64,000 nt of DNA from Telopea speciosissima. Its lineage: Eukaryota; Streptophyta; Magnoliopsida; Proteales; Proteaceae. The stretch is from the NCBI RefSeq assembly GCF_018873765.1, contig NC_057926.1:53767378-53831377 (forward strand), read 5' to 3'. A program made the translations under genes and the position numbers. Below are positions 1-11,525 of the stretch, one piece after another (positions within the stretch are counted from its first letter, which is position 1; each line of letters begins with the position of its first letter). A model generated the notes under the pieces. It saw only the letters and a program-made list of their open reading frames with translations, was not told where the DNA came from and searched no databases.

Positions 1-283
1 GCACTCCTGTCACAAAAAATTTAGATATTCATAATTAGTTACCCAAAAAGAATTTTCTTGGTTATATAACAGAGTCAAAGAGTTTTACATATGCTTTTTA
101 TTTTAATTTTAAAAAATATAAGAAACATACATAAAAAAGCCAAGAGTTTTACATATACTTTGTATTTTAATTTTAAAAAAGATAAGAAACATCAAACAAT
201 AGATTTTATGTAATAACATGCATCACTAAGTATTATGTGTTCATCAAGCAAAGATTTAGAAGTGAAGGTCAAAGAGCAGCTAC
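1..283 (-). other. ABCC gene, partial first intron
   Basis: AT-rich sequence directly after the donor at 283/282. It contains two near copies of a motif around tttacata...ttttaattttaaaaaa (about 84-120 and 149-180). No acceptor or second exon can be recognised before the window edge. Confidence 0.5.
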
Positions 284-2668
284 CTTAAAAAGATGAGTTC
301 CTGTGTGAGCATCAACAGCACTAAAAGGATCATCAAGCAGATATATATCAGCATCATGGTACAAAGCACGTGCAATCTGGATTCTTTGTTTTTGCCCACC
401 ACTGAGGTTGACCCCTCTGTCCCCTATGATAGTCTGGTCTCCAAAGGCTAATAATTCTAGGTCCTTCTTCAATGAACATGCTTCAATGATCATTTCGTAC
501 CTTTCTTTGTTCATTTCTTTACCAAACAATATGTTGTCTACTATCTTGCCACTCTGTATCCAAGGAGATTGTGGAACATAGGCCTTTGTTCCATTTAACC
601 TAATAGTTCCAGATACCTTTGGCACTTCCCCCAATATACATGAAATTAGGCTTGACTTGCCTGACCCAATAGAACCACAAACAACCACTCTCATACCCCG
701 GTACACTCGAAAATTAATATCTTTTAGTGTAAGATTAGGGGATTGAAGGTCCCAAGAGAAACTCCCATTGACTATCTCAATTGCAACGTTGACACAATCT
801 CTTGGAAGCTTTTGTACTATATTTGGATGAAGATTATCGAGACAGAGGAATGAGGTGATCCTGTTTAGGGAAACTTTAGTCTGAACTACATAAGAAATTG
901 TGTCTGGTAGATTATAAATAGGCCCTCGTAATATCTCAAATGTTGCAAGTGCAGATAGAATCTTCCCCGATTCTAGTGGAATTCCCATAAGCACACAAAA
1001 GCCAAAAGTAACCATGGATACAAACATGGGGGCAGACATGTAAACAGAGCCAATTAGAGCTGATGTATAAAGTACCTTTTTTAGCCATCTTGTTTCCAAC
1101 TTCCTGAGCTCAATTATCTTGTCTAAGAACTTCATCTCCCAACCATGGAGCTTGAGAATTCTCATATTCCTCAGAGCTTCAGATGTCACCTTCATCCGTT
1201 GATCCTTTGAATCCATCAATTCCCCTTGAAAAGTTCCCTGGAGTTTTCCTAGTGGAACATTTGCTAACATCAAAATTATTGTGGCAACAAAAGCTACAAG
1301 TGAAGCGAGCCTAAGGCTCTTGTATAAGATCAATAGTGCTAGAACAATCTGAAGAGGCACCCTCCATATATCATGTAAGTACCAACTGAAGAAGCCAATC
1401 CTTTCAACATCTACACTTATCAAATTAATGTTCTCTCCACTAGAGTGGTCCCGCTTTGATTGGCTTGAAAGCCTGAGACCCTTCTTATAGATTATTGCTA
1501 ACAAGGCAGCACGGACCCTATTTCCCATCTTTCGCAATTGAAAGAACAAGTGCCTCTCTGAAAGGCTCCTTATGAGTTTTGAAAGAAAGAAAATAAACAC
1601 TAGTATATAACCTTTATATTTTAGTTGGTGAGGGCTATTAAGATACTGAACAAAGGCGTCAATAAGATATGGTCCAATATAAGAAGCCAATGTGTGTACA
1701 ATGGAGAATAGAGCCGTCCATAGAATTTCTTTCCATGTTGAGAGAATCAATGCCTTCACCAGCTTAAGTATGCTTATATGATCAACATTACCCTTATCAT
1801 TACCATCAGATTCAAGTTTATTTTTGAAACAAGCAAAGACCACCTTAGCACTATCATAATTGGCAAGTTGAGGAACATCATCAAGGTCCAGTGTTTTTGT
1901 ACACCCGAGTGCAAGCAAAGGATTCATCCAAGAGAAAGTAAAAATACTACTAAGATTTGCATTTGCATAAGGAGTTACAGTCTCTCCACTGAAATTTGAT
2001 CTTTGTCTATTGTCACCATTGCTTGGATTAGAAATAATTTTCAAAAGAGGCTCCAAAATATGGTAATCTTCATTTTCTCGCCCCTTCCCAAATAATCCAA
2101 CATAGCAAAAGAACAAACCAACAATAATTGATAGAGCATCAGAGACCCATAGTAGGGATGGTAATGAAGAATATTTTCAATGCAAACCAAGATGTATTGT
2201 AAAATAGGAACAAGACATTAGGAAGTAGAAGGCCCACCAAATCCTTAGTAGAATGGGAAACCTGTGCTCACTTGAATGAGAAAACTGGATGTGCAAGTAA
2301 GCAGAGATCACTAACCAAGTGAGTGTTCTGGCTGTAAAATCCAATTGGGCAAAAAGCTTTAGATTAGACCAGCCATGTCTATACCCAGAGAGGTAGCTTA
2401 ACACGCATAGGAGAAAATTACAAAAAGCCAGACCCAAGCAAGATATAAGGGCCGACCAATAGTATAAAAAGTATGTATTCTTCAACAATGGTTTTGAATC
2501 TTCAAAGGTAGACATCGTGCGTCTCTTGCAAGCCCAGAAAATAGATAAGACTATGAGTAAAATTAGGTGTGAAGAAGTAGAAAACCCATCCAGGAAAATG
2601 GTTGCAGAAGATTGTGAAAAGAATACCCAGATAGTCATATCATTCTTTGATTCTTCAAAAGCGTCCAT
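284..2668 (-). pseudogene. ABCC (MRP-type) ABC transporter, 5' exon with a premature in-frame stop
   Basis: Full-size ABCC proteins are ATP-driven pumps for glutathione conjugates and other organic anions, usually in the vacuolar membrane. Reading starts at ATG 2668 and stays in one frame for 795 codons to a donor (AAG|GTAGCT, exon end 284), so the rest of the gene lies left of the window. In order: TMD0 helices (codons 1 to about 205), the linker with LDLDDVPQL, TMD1 (about 285-560), and NBD1 with Walker A GSIGSGKSS near codon 665, signature LSGGQKQR near 755 and Walker B IYLLDDPFSAVD near 772. All NBD1 motifs look intact. Codon 164 is TGA (2177-2179), between TMD0 helices, and reading resumes in the same frame. 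No plausible intron removes it. It may be a young pseudogene, an N-terminally short protein started downstream, or a sequencing error. It resembles the plant ABCC3 group; the member number is uncertain. Confidence 0.8.
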
Positions 2669-3605
2669 GTTTGCGAATTTTATTTTCTTCTGTTTGTAGC
2701 TTGGTGGCTTAGTCCAGGTAGTTCAAATGCAAATCCCATCAGCTTTACCCCACTTTAAAATGATGGAGGCCCAATTGCAAAAATGTTGAGGAAATTCTAG
2801 CATTTAAATACCTACAATTTCCACCTTATATGTTCCAGAAATACTTAGACCAATATTGGAATCTCAATATCACCCTTCTATGTAGTTGAACCTGTTAATG
2901 AATAGACAAAACATAAACTATTTGAAAATATTAAAGAGCAAGAGAATTAGATAAATTTCATCGAAAAATCAAGAATGGAAGGAACTATAGTTATGTATGA
3001 TTTAGTCCATGTTCATTAAGAACATAATAGAGATAGTAGAAACTTAGTAATATAAAATGAAATAAACCACTTAATATATAAGAATTAAAATATTGGAGCA
3101 AGCAAGTAAAGGTAAAGAACTTCATATCGAATTAGCATAATGGAGCAAGCTAGTTCTTTTCTTGCTATATTTTTTATGATTACTCATTAACAACATAATT
3201 AATCCATGAATAGAACTGTCAAATATTAACATACGTACAATAGCCATTTTAGAACAACTATTAAGGAAAACTTGATGTTCATCAAATGTGAAGGGGCAAA
3301 ATCCTAATGACACAACATTGCAAATAACCACACTCAAGCTGAAGCTAATTTTATCTATAAATCAATCACCAGTTGAGCAATTCACCTAAGTTAACTGACT
3401 CTAATGGATGATCAATATTCAATTAATTATATACACTAACTATATTCTTGAGGTACTAATCATACTTCATCATTCTTCAATTATGACAAATTATACAATA
3501 TGACTATTAGAATACTATTATATGTGTTTGTCAATTAACCCTTTTAAAAAGACTAGCTTAAAGTCTATTCTGTCACATCCAATAATTATGGAAGACGTGA
3601 TCGAT

Positions 3606-4080
3606 GTAGGACATGTTAGAAATAATCCCACATTAAAAACTCTAAGACCTTGGATGTCTTCATATACCAAGTGGGACTATTCCCCAAACTTTCTATCACC
3701 TATTATTTTTGGATGGCGGTACATGTCGCACATGTAGCCCTTATTTTGGGTGACCATACATATATGAATATATAGAACATGTTGAGAATAATCCTACATT
3801 AGAAAGTTTTGAGACATTGGATGACTTCATTTATTATCTCTACCAAACATGAGATTATTCTCAAAAAACCCTTCTCGTATTGCCCTTCTTTTTTAGTGGC
3901 AGTATACGTGGCTCCCATTTTTGGTGGCCATATTATTAACATGGTACCAAGCCACCAAGCCCATTATGTTAATGATACATTCTTGTAAAACCACCCAAAA
4001 GGGGGGTCACATGTGCCAGGTGTACTTCCACCATTAGAAGGGCTATCCATGAGGGACCTCGGATGACTTCATAGACTAGG
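3606..4080. repeat. Diverged direct repeats, period about 167 bp, possibly TRIM or LTR derived
   Basis: Two units begin near 3606 and 3773 with the shared text acatgtt(a/g)(a/g)(a/g)aataatcc(c/t)acatta. Each continues with a GGATG(T/A)CTTCAT-like block, a TATTCTC/TATTCCC block, and a 'tttttggtggc/tttttggatggc' block. A third partial copy sits at about 4030-4110. Wording like 'tgttagaaataatcccacatt' resembles the starts of small LTR elements of plants. No PBS, PPT or paired LTR ends were found, so the class is a guess. Confidence 0.45.
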
Positions 4081-4084
4081 TGGG

Positions 4085-4350
4085 CCTGTCCACCTACCCA
4101 TTCATTTTTGGGCAATACGGAGAGGAGATGCAGTGACTGATTTTGAACTGTTCACACATCTCCCTCATTTGTTTGTTCTTCAAATGTCTCGCATTATCTA
4201 TGATTATTTCGTTGGGGAGACTGTATCGGTAGATGATGTTATGCTTTATGAATTTCTACCCGTGTGTATGTGTGATGTTGGCATATGATGCTGCTTCTAC
4301 CCATTTTGTGAAAGAATCTATCACCACTAGAAAAACTTAGTTATATTTAT
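4085..4350 (-). pseudogene. Ty3/gypsy integrase core relic
   Basis: On the minus strand the text reads as part of a gypsy integrase core. VFLVVIDSFTKWVEAASYAN holds the first catalytic Asp. A later block, RYSLPNEIIIDNARHL, holds the second Asp. A third, QFKISHCISSPYCPKMNG, is followed by a stop and VDR where intact elements usually have a V-E-A stretch, so the third acidic residue appears as Asp. Several stops and a frame disturbance are present, and no RT, RNase H or LTRs are seen nearby. This is a dead fragment from an antisense insertion. Confidence 0.75.
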
Positions 4351-4355
4351 CTTAT

Positions 4356-4490
4356 GGGGCATTGTTCTTTGTGCCGCAGCGCAGGTTACACCCAGGCACA
4401 TGGGGGTAGATGCAATGACCATCCTGCCCCCTGCGTAGATTGCCCATGTCCCTGGGCGCAGCCTGTTTTGCGACACAGAAAACATTCTCC
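4356..4490. mobile_element. MITE, GGGGCATTGTTCTNTGTGCC family
   Basis: Imperfect terminal inverted repeats: the left end ggggcattgttctttgtgcc pairs with the right-end reverse complement ggagaatgttttctgtgtcg. The arms continue inward through CCCAGGCACATGGG / CCCAGGGACATGGG, so most of the element can fold back. A close relative lies in an MFT intron at 52514-52638. No target duplication was found. Confidence 0.6.
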
Positions 4491-5351
4491 CTTACCTTAT
4501 TATGAAGCTAAAGCTCAGAGATTAGAAGCCAGCTAAAGCAAATGAATAAGAGGAAAAGGAACAGCAAAACAATCAATCGATTTGACGTTCATAAGCCTAA
4601 CACCGGTAGCTTATTGATCATTACAAAACTTCAATCCTGCTCAACAGAATGAAAGGAAAAAGGGAAACCCAAATGAAATCTAAAGAGAGAGACAGAAGTG
4701 CGCGCACCTTGAGTAAGAAGCTTCAAATTATTCCTTGTTGGACAACATGAGAAGCGCCTTAGATGAGTTATCTGGTCCTGGGAACCGAGGGAGCATTTCC
4801 TAGTTACAAAGGAAAAGGAAAAGGAAATGATGAGTCTCGAATCTCAGACTCCCTTAGAAATAGGAAAGTGAGGGGTCCATATAATTTGAAGGAGTCCAGC
4901 GTCTCAACATTAAAAGGGCCTCCCTACCTCCTAGAGGGAGCATTTCTTACCTACAAAGGAAATGGGCGTGTATGACTTGGTCTCATAACTAAAGACTTCC
5001 TGAGAAATAGGAAACTGGCCGCGTATCCCCTCTTAAACGCGCGATCCAAGGATTACGCTGGATGTAAAATTAAATTAAAGGCTCTCTCTCCTCAGTCTTC
5101 CGTTCTTTTCCTCTTTTTTTTTAGGTGAAATCTCTCCTCAGTCTTTCACTCTCACCCAAAAGGAGCAGAGATGTCATTTCACTGGGAGGAAGAGAGGCGT
5201 AGGCCGCGCTCTTGGGTAAAAACCATTTTCTCTAAATAAAGTGCAAGATATTGTTATTTAGTCGTGTAGTGCTTGCACCAGTGCGGAGCCAATACAGATC
5301 GGGATCGCCCAAACTCGGGCAAATATGACACTTTTGTTTCTATTCTTTTAT

Positions 5352-5379
5352 AAATGTAAAAAAATATTTTTTTACATTT
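5352..5379. repeat. Perfect 28-bp AT palindrome
   Basis: Symmetric text with aaatgt at the left end and acattt at the right end around an A7/T7 core. It sits just before a stretch of 'gataccaatcc'-type words that also occurs near 31.2, 37.2 and 42.0 kb. Confidence 0.7.
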
Positions 5380-5916
5380 TTACCTTTATTCGTACAATTG
5401 GATTGAATTGGTATCAGGATTGGTCTCAGCCGATACCAATCCAATCCGATACCTCAAAAACATGCTATCTACAGGAACCATGCAACCGGTTAGCATTCTT
5501 CCCCCTCCCCCCCGGCGGCGGTTAAAATACATGATAATTACCTCAAACCTAAAATGCTGCAGGAAAGGGATCATTCATAGACATGACTCTGCATGACTGA
5601 TTTTTAAAAATGGCATTTTTTTTGCCAACTTGGCACATAGACCATGGAAACGTATAATCAATAAAAGACAACAAACCAATTCGTGGCATTCCATGTGGGA
5701 AACACATCATTTATCTATTGTTGGAGGGTTATGAATGTCTCGCGTTTGCGGATTGCTATAATCTTAATATAGTTGAGGCCGATGAGGTGACATGACATAT
5801 ATGCTGTCATTGAGAAAGACTCTTGGCATATATGGTTTATCCTCTAAAAACCTCTCATTCTGAAGCTCTGGTCTACTAAGTCTAACCACTACTACTAATG
5901 TTAGGACATTGCAAAA

Positions 5917-6330
5917 GTGTCTATACTTATTGGGCCTAAAATCGACCCATAAATCAAAATCAGGCCCAACCCAATAAGTTTATTGTCCAAAAAAATATGA
6001 AGGGATAATTTCTAGAAGAAAAGACAGAGAATGTGTCTATACGTATTAGGCCTAAAATCGGCCCATAAGTCAAAATCAGGCCCAACCCAATAAGTTTATT
6101 GTCCAAAAAATATGAAGGGATAATTTCTAGAAGAAAAGACACAGAATGTGTCTATACGTATTAGGCCTAAAATCGGCCCATAAATAAAAATCAGGCCCAA
6201 CACAATAAGTCTATTGTCCAAACAACACAATACACCCATAAAACTATTTGAACTAATAATGGTTGAAACCGGCCCATAACTCAAAATCAGGCCCAACACA
6301 ATAAGTTGGAAACTAAACAAGCTAGGTTAA
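5917..6330. repeat. Tandem repeat, 115-bp unit, about 3.5 copies
   Basis: Unit starts marked by tgt(c)tctata(c/g)(t)tatt fall near 5918, 6032 and 6147, giving a period of 115 bp. Each unit contains 'aaaatcaggcccaac(c/a)caataagt' and, in units 1-2, 'gaagggataatttctagaag'. Unit 3 is altered in its second half and unit 4 is partial (about 6260-6310). Units 1 and 2 are nearly identical, so the array looks young. The open frames across it are a by-product of the repeat. Confidence 0.85.
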
Positions 6331-6357
6331 ATGATTGAAATTAAATCTCTCTCTAGA

Positions 6358-6519
6358 GGACGGGCCTTGGTACAATGGTCATAACTCAAAATCAGCCTCA
6401 AGTGATAACGTGTTCGAATCTGAAAACAATCTCTTTGTGAAAGCAAAGGTAAGCCTGCGTACGTACATTATGACCCTCCCCAAACCTTACAGTGGCGGGA
6501 CCTCGTGCTCTCTCTCATT
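6358..6519 (+). mobile_element. AU-type SINE
   Basis: The head is tRNA-like, with an A-box around ccttggtacaatggtca and a B-box around gtgttcgaatctg. Downstream are the hallmark AU SINE blocks: ggtaagcctgcgtac, attatgaccctccccaaacc, and ggcgggacctcgtgc. Order and spacing fit the angiosperm AU family. The end runs into a pyrimidine-rich tail. Target duplications are not clear. Confidence 0.8.
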
Positions 6520-7314
6520 GTGATGGGTTTCTCAACTGTCCGGTGGCATAGCTTCCCAAGATAAATCCGGTTGATAAATAAACAATACAAATACAGGGAG
6601 TTGAGGAGCAATCAGAGAACAAGAGTTTGACAAGATGTATCCCAAATCTTGATGCCAAATGTGCTTTTGTCATGGCTCGGTTTGTAAAGGAACCTTCTGC
6701 CATTGTTGGGACCCCCTCCCCCGTCTTGTGTCGGTAGTTTACCGTACAAGTACCACTACTCTCTTTCTATCCTTTCCTCTTCATCCTTTTCTCTCTCTCT
6801 CTCTCTAGTGTTTATTTTCTCCTCCTCCTTGTATTGATTTTGGTTTGTTTGTTTGTGCGTATTTCATTGTCATCTGAGCTACGGCTTTATGCCTCTAGGT
6901 CCCAAGTTCTCCACACCCTTCACGTCATTACCCAAATTTGAATCTCAAGAAATTAATACTTGCAGCTATATGAAGTAATTGTCTATATTAAAAAATAATA
7001 ATTTCTTTTAAAGAAGAAGAATAAAAGCAGAACAAAACAGAGAAGCTAGAAATTGAAACAAAACCTAAGGCCCACAATATAAATCAAAGGATCGAATTTG
7101 TTAGGACATGCATGGTTGTACCTCAGCCATGAATTCGTGGATAATTAAATGCATTAGGAGCATATGAGAATGGTCCCCAGGCAGGCTGGCTTTTGAGAAT
7201 GCATCCAAGTGCACGAGGACATCACAATATGCACTTGTCTGGCCTTATCTATCCTCAGGCCCTCTTCCCATTTCATTTTAAGTCCCACCTGATCTTTCCA
7301 TCACCATATAAAAG

Positions 7315-7316
<2 letters not shown>

Positions 7317-7361
<45 letters not shown>
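7317..7361. repeat. (CT)n microsatellite
   Basis: About 22 uninterrupted CT units, followed by a GT/CA-rich stretch (tgtgtgcatgcatgtgcgtgtgt). Confidence 0.95.
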
Positions 7362-7363
<2 letters not shown>

Positions 7364-9076
7364 GAGCGTGTGTGCATGCATGTGCGTGTGTATCTGGTCC
7401 CATCTATGTAGAAAGCAGGAGATGAAGTTTTACTAAAGGATCAAAAATTAAATGAACCTGTAAGTCTTATTTCCGTTTGTTGAAGTAATGTGTGTTTTGT
7501 ATTCTGTGGGTTCATATAATTATTATTGGGCTTGTATTTATAAGTTAGTCAAGTTTTGAATTTATTACATGTATAGGATAGATTTGTAATTATTTGAATA
7601 TTTAGGTTTATCAATTCCCTATATATTCTCTCTCTTAGAAAATATCTAATCATGAATAAAAGGAGATCACTTTGTGAGGTAGAGATAGAGTAGTGTAAGT
7701 TTTTTATGTTTAGTAGGAAATCTTTGATTCTCTTAGATGGATACAGGCACTCGTAGCGAACCACCATCTATTATTGAAGATTACAAGGCAAACTCTGATT
7801 TTTTTCGATTACTCTCATCTGGTGAGTATCTACAACTTTCTCATCCACACATTCCTCTTTAATTTCTAACTCTAGACCATGCATGAAGATCGCATGAACC
7901 CTGATGAGAGGACATAAAGAATAGTTAGCATCAGCTTCTGGTCCCAATCCATGCCTTTTTCCAGGAAAGAAAACTAAAGATGAATTACTACAAAGTCCAA
8001 CCAGTCCTACCAAACTTCAAATCTTCAAATCTTTAATCCAAAAGAAACAAAGCACTGCCCATTAATTGTTTGGATGCTATCCTAAAACTTTATGCCTTCT
8101 CTATCCTCCTTGTAACTTTCAATAATACGGAAATGTTGGGCTTTTGGTCCCTTCTAAAACCCATAGACCACATGGCCGAGCATGGGCAGCCTCATGAACA
8201 AGGACCCAGTTGTCATTGTGATGCTTCCATTTATCTCCCCAGTTCACACAAAAACAATTGCAGAAAAAGAGAGAGAAGAATGAAGTCCTCCACTGAAGAA
8301 AGGATGAAAGAGACACTCCCTGAAAGTTATTTATAAAAATAAGAAAAAATCATTCAATATCAACTTAATATATTATATAAATATAAAAAATCCATACCTA
8401 GTTAAATAATTTAAAAAAAGACACAAGTGCACCATTTGTACTGAATATAGTTTTACTAGATAAAGCAAATTTATTTCCTATGAAATTGCTCTTACCTCAG
8501 CTATGAGAGAGTCTCCGTGATCAACAAAAGAGAAGAAAAAAATTTCAAAAGTGTTTCGATTAGTTTATATCTTTAAAGACTCGCATTTTTAGCTAAATGG
8601 GAATGAGGATTAAATTTTTCTGTTGCCCGTGTTGTAGGAATATTCGAATATTCCTGTTGCCCCAATCACAGGCATGACTTGGAATCCCAAAAGGTATTTT
8701 GAAAAATACAAAAATCTAAAGGGGGTATTTGTGAACCCAAAGAAGGAAGGAGATTATTCTAAGTAAGTGCTTGCAATTGGGGACAGCAGAAACATTTTTA
8801 CAACCTGGGTTGCATAAAAAACAATTTCCTCTTTCAAGGACCCTAAGTATAGGTTGAGATGCTACTCATTGATTGAGACCAAAAGACTTGTTTTCTTGAA
8901 CCTTGGCTCTTTCAACCAAGGTGAGAAAAAGGATGAAGAGAAAATCTCTTCACCAATGGTGATGTGATGTCATGATTGAACTTAGAATTCATCATTAGTT
9001 CTACTTTCTATTATTCATGGTCTGGAATAATTTGTAAAGAGATTCTTTCTTCACCATGGGTGGTGAAAAAAGAACT

Positions 9077-9142
9077 TTTATCCTCTCAATTACACTGCCT
9101 GTACTTGATGTCAAGTACGGGCAGTATAATTGAGAGGATAAA
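9077..9142. repeat. 66-bp near-perfect hairpin
   Basis: The left arm tttatcctctcaattacact and onward pairs with the right arm ending aattgagaggataaa across a two-base loop, with only a few mismatches. It has the tatcctctcaatt/aattgagaggata ends typical of the local palindromic MITE group, so it may be a minimal deletion derivative. Confidence 0.75.
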
Positions 9143-9220
9143 GATCCCTAAAAAAAGGGATCCTAATTACATTCGGGTTCTTAATTGCCAATCCTAATAG
9201 CCTGTCCTATGGCTTACCCA

Positions 9221-9407
9221 GAATTTTTATCCCTTCCAATTCGCTGCCCCCTCCAATTGCCTCTAATCCCTCATATAGGAGCAGAAATGACCATCCTACC
9301 CCACCTTGGGCAGTGTGTTCGGGCGGTGGGTAAGGTGGTCATTTTCACTCCTATGTGAGGGATTGGAGGGAATTGGAGCAGGCAGGAATTGGAGGTGATA
9401 ACGATTC
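9221..9407. mobile_element. Palindromic MITE with 10-bp target duplication
   Basis: A fold-back element with arms reading atcccttccaattcgctgcc and, reverse-complemented from the other side, atcacctccaattcctgcc. The centre contains gaccatcctacccc / ggtaaggtggtcattt. The decamer ggcttaccca is repeated exactly on both sides (9211-9220 and 9408-9417). A 9-11-bp duplication is typical of Mutator-like elements; the class is inferred from that alone. Confidence 0.8.
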
Positions 9408-9595
9408 GGCTTACCCATCTTCGCTTAGACTTGCTCCATTTAGGATTTAGCAAACGTGAATTAATGAAATGGATCCAAACTCCCAACAAAACTCTTCACT
9501 AATTCTAAGGTCAAGCCCATTTATGAACTGCCTTTTCACAAATTTACCTTCTTAATCCTCTTTGACACTCTCTCTCTCTCTCCTCCTTGATCATG

Positions 9596-9764
9596 GGATT
9601 TGGATCCTCTACTACCGCGCTACACAGACACAGCAAGGTGGGAAATGACCACCTTATCCCTGCTTGAGCGCTTTGCCCAAATGGGGGTAAGGCGGTCATT
9701 TCTCACCTTGCGGTGTCTACGTAGCACGACAGGATGGGACAGCTCTGCAGTAGAGGATTTGGAT
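9596..9764. mobile_element. Palindromic MITE with 9-11-bp target duplication
   Basis: The left end ggatttggatcctctac faces the right end gtagaggatttggat. The inner arms pair through gcaaggtgggaaatgacc / ggtcatttctcaccttgc. The flanks carry the exact repeat ccttgatcatg (9585-9595 and 9765-9775). Same family as 9221-9407, with the shared core gtaaggcggtcattt. Confidence 0.8.
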
Positions 9765-10799
9765 CCTTGATCATGTGGGCGCTCTTTATGTAAATTGTCA
9801 GATCCTCTCTCTCATATGATAGCTTGAGGAGATGCTAATATACTCGAATGGTTTGTAGATCCCTCCCCCTTAGTATATTTAGTAATAGTTTGAGTTCAGA
9901 CCATTAAGTTTTCTAACTATGGAATACTAACTTGAAGAATTACTAAATCTAAGCAATTAGTAAGTAGTATTTGGTACCAATTTTAACCAAGAGGTAAAAA
10001 AAAATAATGCCACATTTCATTTTGATGTCCCATTCTGATAAGCTTATCCATTTGAGCCATGCATGTGCACAATTAGTTTTGGGTAATGACTCTTACTTAC
10101 TAGGTTAATGTATGCTGATGTGAACAACTCTTCCATTAAACGAATTTGCCACATGGCAGATCTCAAAAACTTCACCCACAAAACCTCTTTCTCTCCTTCT
10201 AAATTTAGGCCAGGCCTTGGCCCACCCAACAGCCCAGTTCACCTCAATGGGCCCAAAACCTATTAAAGACCGCTCAGAATTAGGCCATGATTGGGAAATG
10301 TTGGGCCCGACGTGGACCAATCATTAATTAGTCAGCACTGTGCTAAGTTGGTTCATTAAAACTCCTTTCTATGCCTGGCTATATATTAAATATATTGCAA
10401 CACCTACTTCCACATCCATAATGAACTGATTGTATGTGATTTGTAAAAAATCAGATATTTGTGAGTCACTTGAAAGAGCATTGGAGGGGCTGTGGCTGGG
10501 CCTAGTGAACCTAACCTTTGATCATTTGTGTATCAAGCCTCAGTTACAAACCCAAACATAGCCCATAGAACAACATAATTGGGCTGGTTTTTAACCTGGA
10601 TTTGAGTACAGGTTATTGTGCACCCTCAATTCCTAGACTCAGCTGATTGTTTTGCAGTCTTAGGTAGGATTATTATAATAATAAAAAAAAGAAAGTAAAA
10701 GACACTATTGGGATACCCAACATTTTGGGAAATAATAACTTCTTTATGTAGTGTTTTTTTTCCTGGATATGAATATAATGAAATTATATTAAAAAAAGG

Positions 10800-10973
10800 A
10801 CAGTTTTCCTTCATCGTAGCAAAGGTTCGACCACCATCTTAGGGTAATAGGGTTCACAAAACCCCTATAGGGTTTTAGCATTTCCCAAAATACATAGCGA
10901 TATGTATCCTCTCAGCCCATAGAGAACGCAGCAATGAATGGATTCTCATTCACCGTGGCTGAAGAAAAACTTA
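10800..10973. mobile_element. MITE of the GGACAAAGTTTTCCTCCACC family
   Basis: Begins ggacagttttccttcatcg and ends ...accgtggctgaagaaaaactt, whose reverse complement starts aagtttttcttcagcc. The inner text (accaccatcttagggt..ggttcacaaa, and gattctcattcaccgtgg) is shared with copies at 43061-43230 and, inverted, 43521-43697. Confidence 0.65.
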
Positions 10974-11525
10974 GTATTGCAAAGGCCCATTGTTTGTTGG
11001 AAAAAAGTGGAATGGACGTGGAGGGGCAGGGATGGATATATTTCTGGGAGCGAACTCCAGGCGAATATTAAGTGTATGGATACAAGTTATGCCTTGGAAT
11101 GAACGACAATTCCGAATCCACTTTGTCTATGAACAAGGAAGCCATAAGTAATGAAATAAAGGGTAGGAACACCATTTTAGGCAGGATTTTATGGGTAAGA
11201 GAGGGAATTGGTTATTTTATTACTGTGGGGTTCACAAAAATAAAAAATTTCTATCATTTCCTTTACTTCTTTTTCCTACTCCATTACACATGGATCTCAC
11301 CATCTTACCATTCCCCCCCCCCCCCCGCCCTTTTTTTTTGTTTTTTGCCAAACTGGCCGCCATAGAATGAGTTTTGTGACCAAGAAAGCAAATTAGGCCA
11401 TTTTCAGCAAGGTCAAAAAAAAAAAAACCTTCTGTTGCTGCGATCTCTTGTAATAGTTTCCACCAAAGAGTTTCAATTGAGACCATCCTTTTATCCAACA
11501 AATTTTCTAGATGAGCATTGTAAAC

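Noticed and set aside
2177..2179. Selenocysteine or programmed read-through at the ABCC TGA
   Set aside because: Land plants lack the selenocysteine system, and the context TGA AAA is not a known read-through signal; a mutation or error is simpler.
5917..6330. CRISPR-like repeat array
   Set aside because: The units are 115 bp, contiguous and without spacers; this is an ordinary eukaryotic tandem repeat.
9077..9142. Possible microRNA precursor
   Set aside because: The 66-bp hairpin is too nearly perfect with a two-base loop and matches the local MITE ends; it contains no mature plant miRNA sequence that I recognise.
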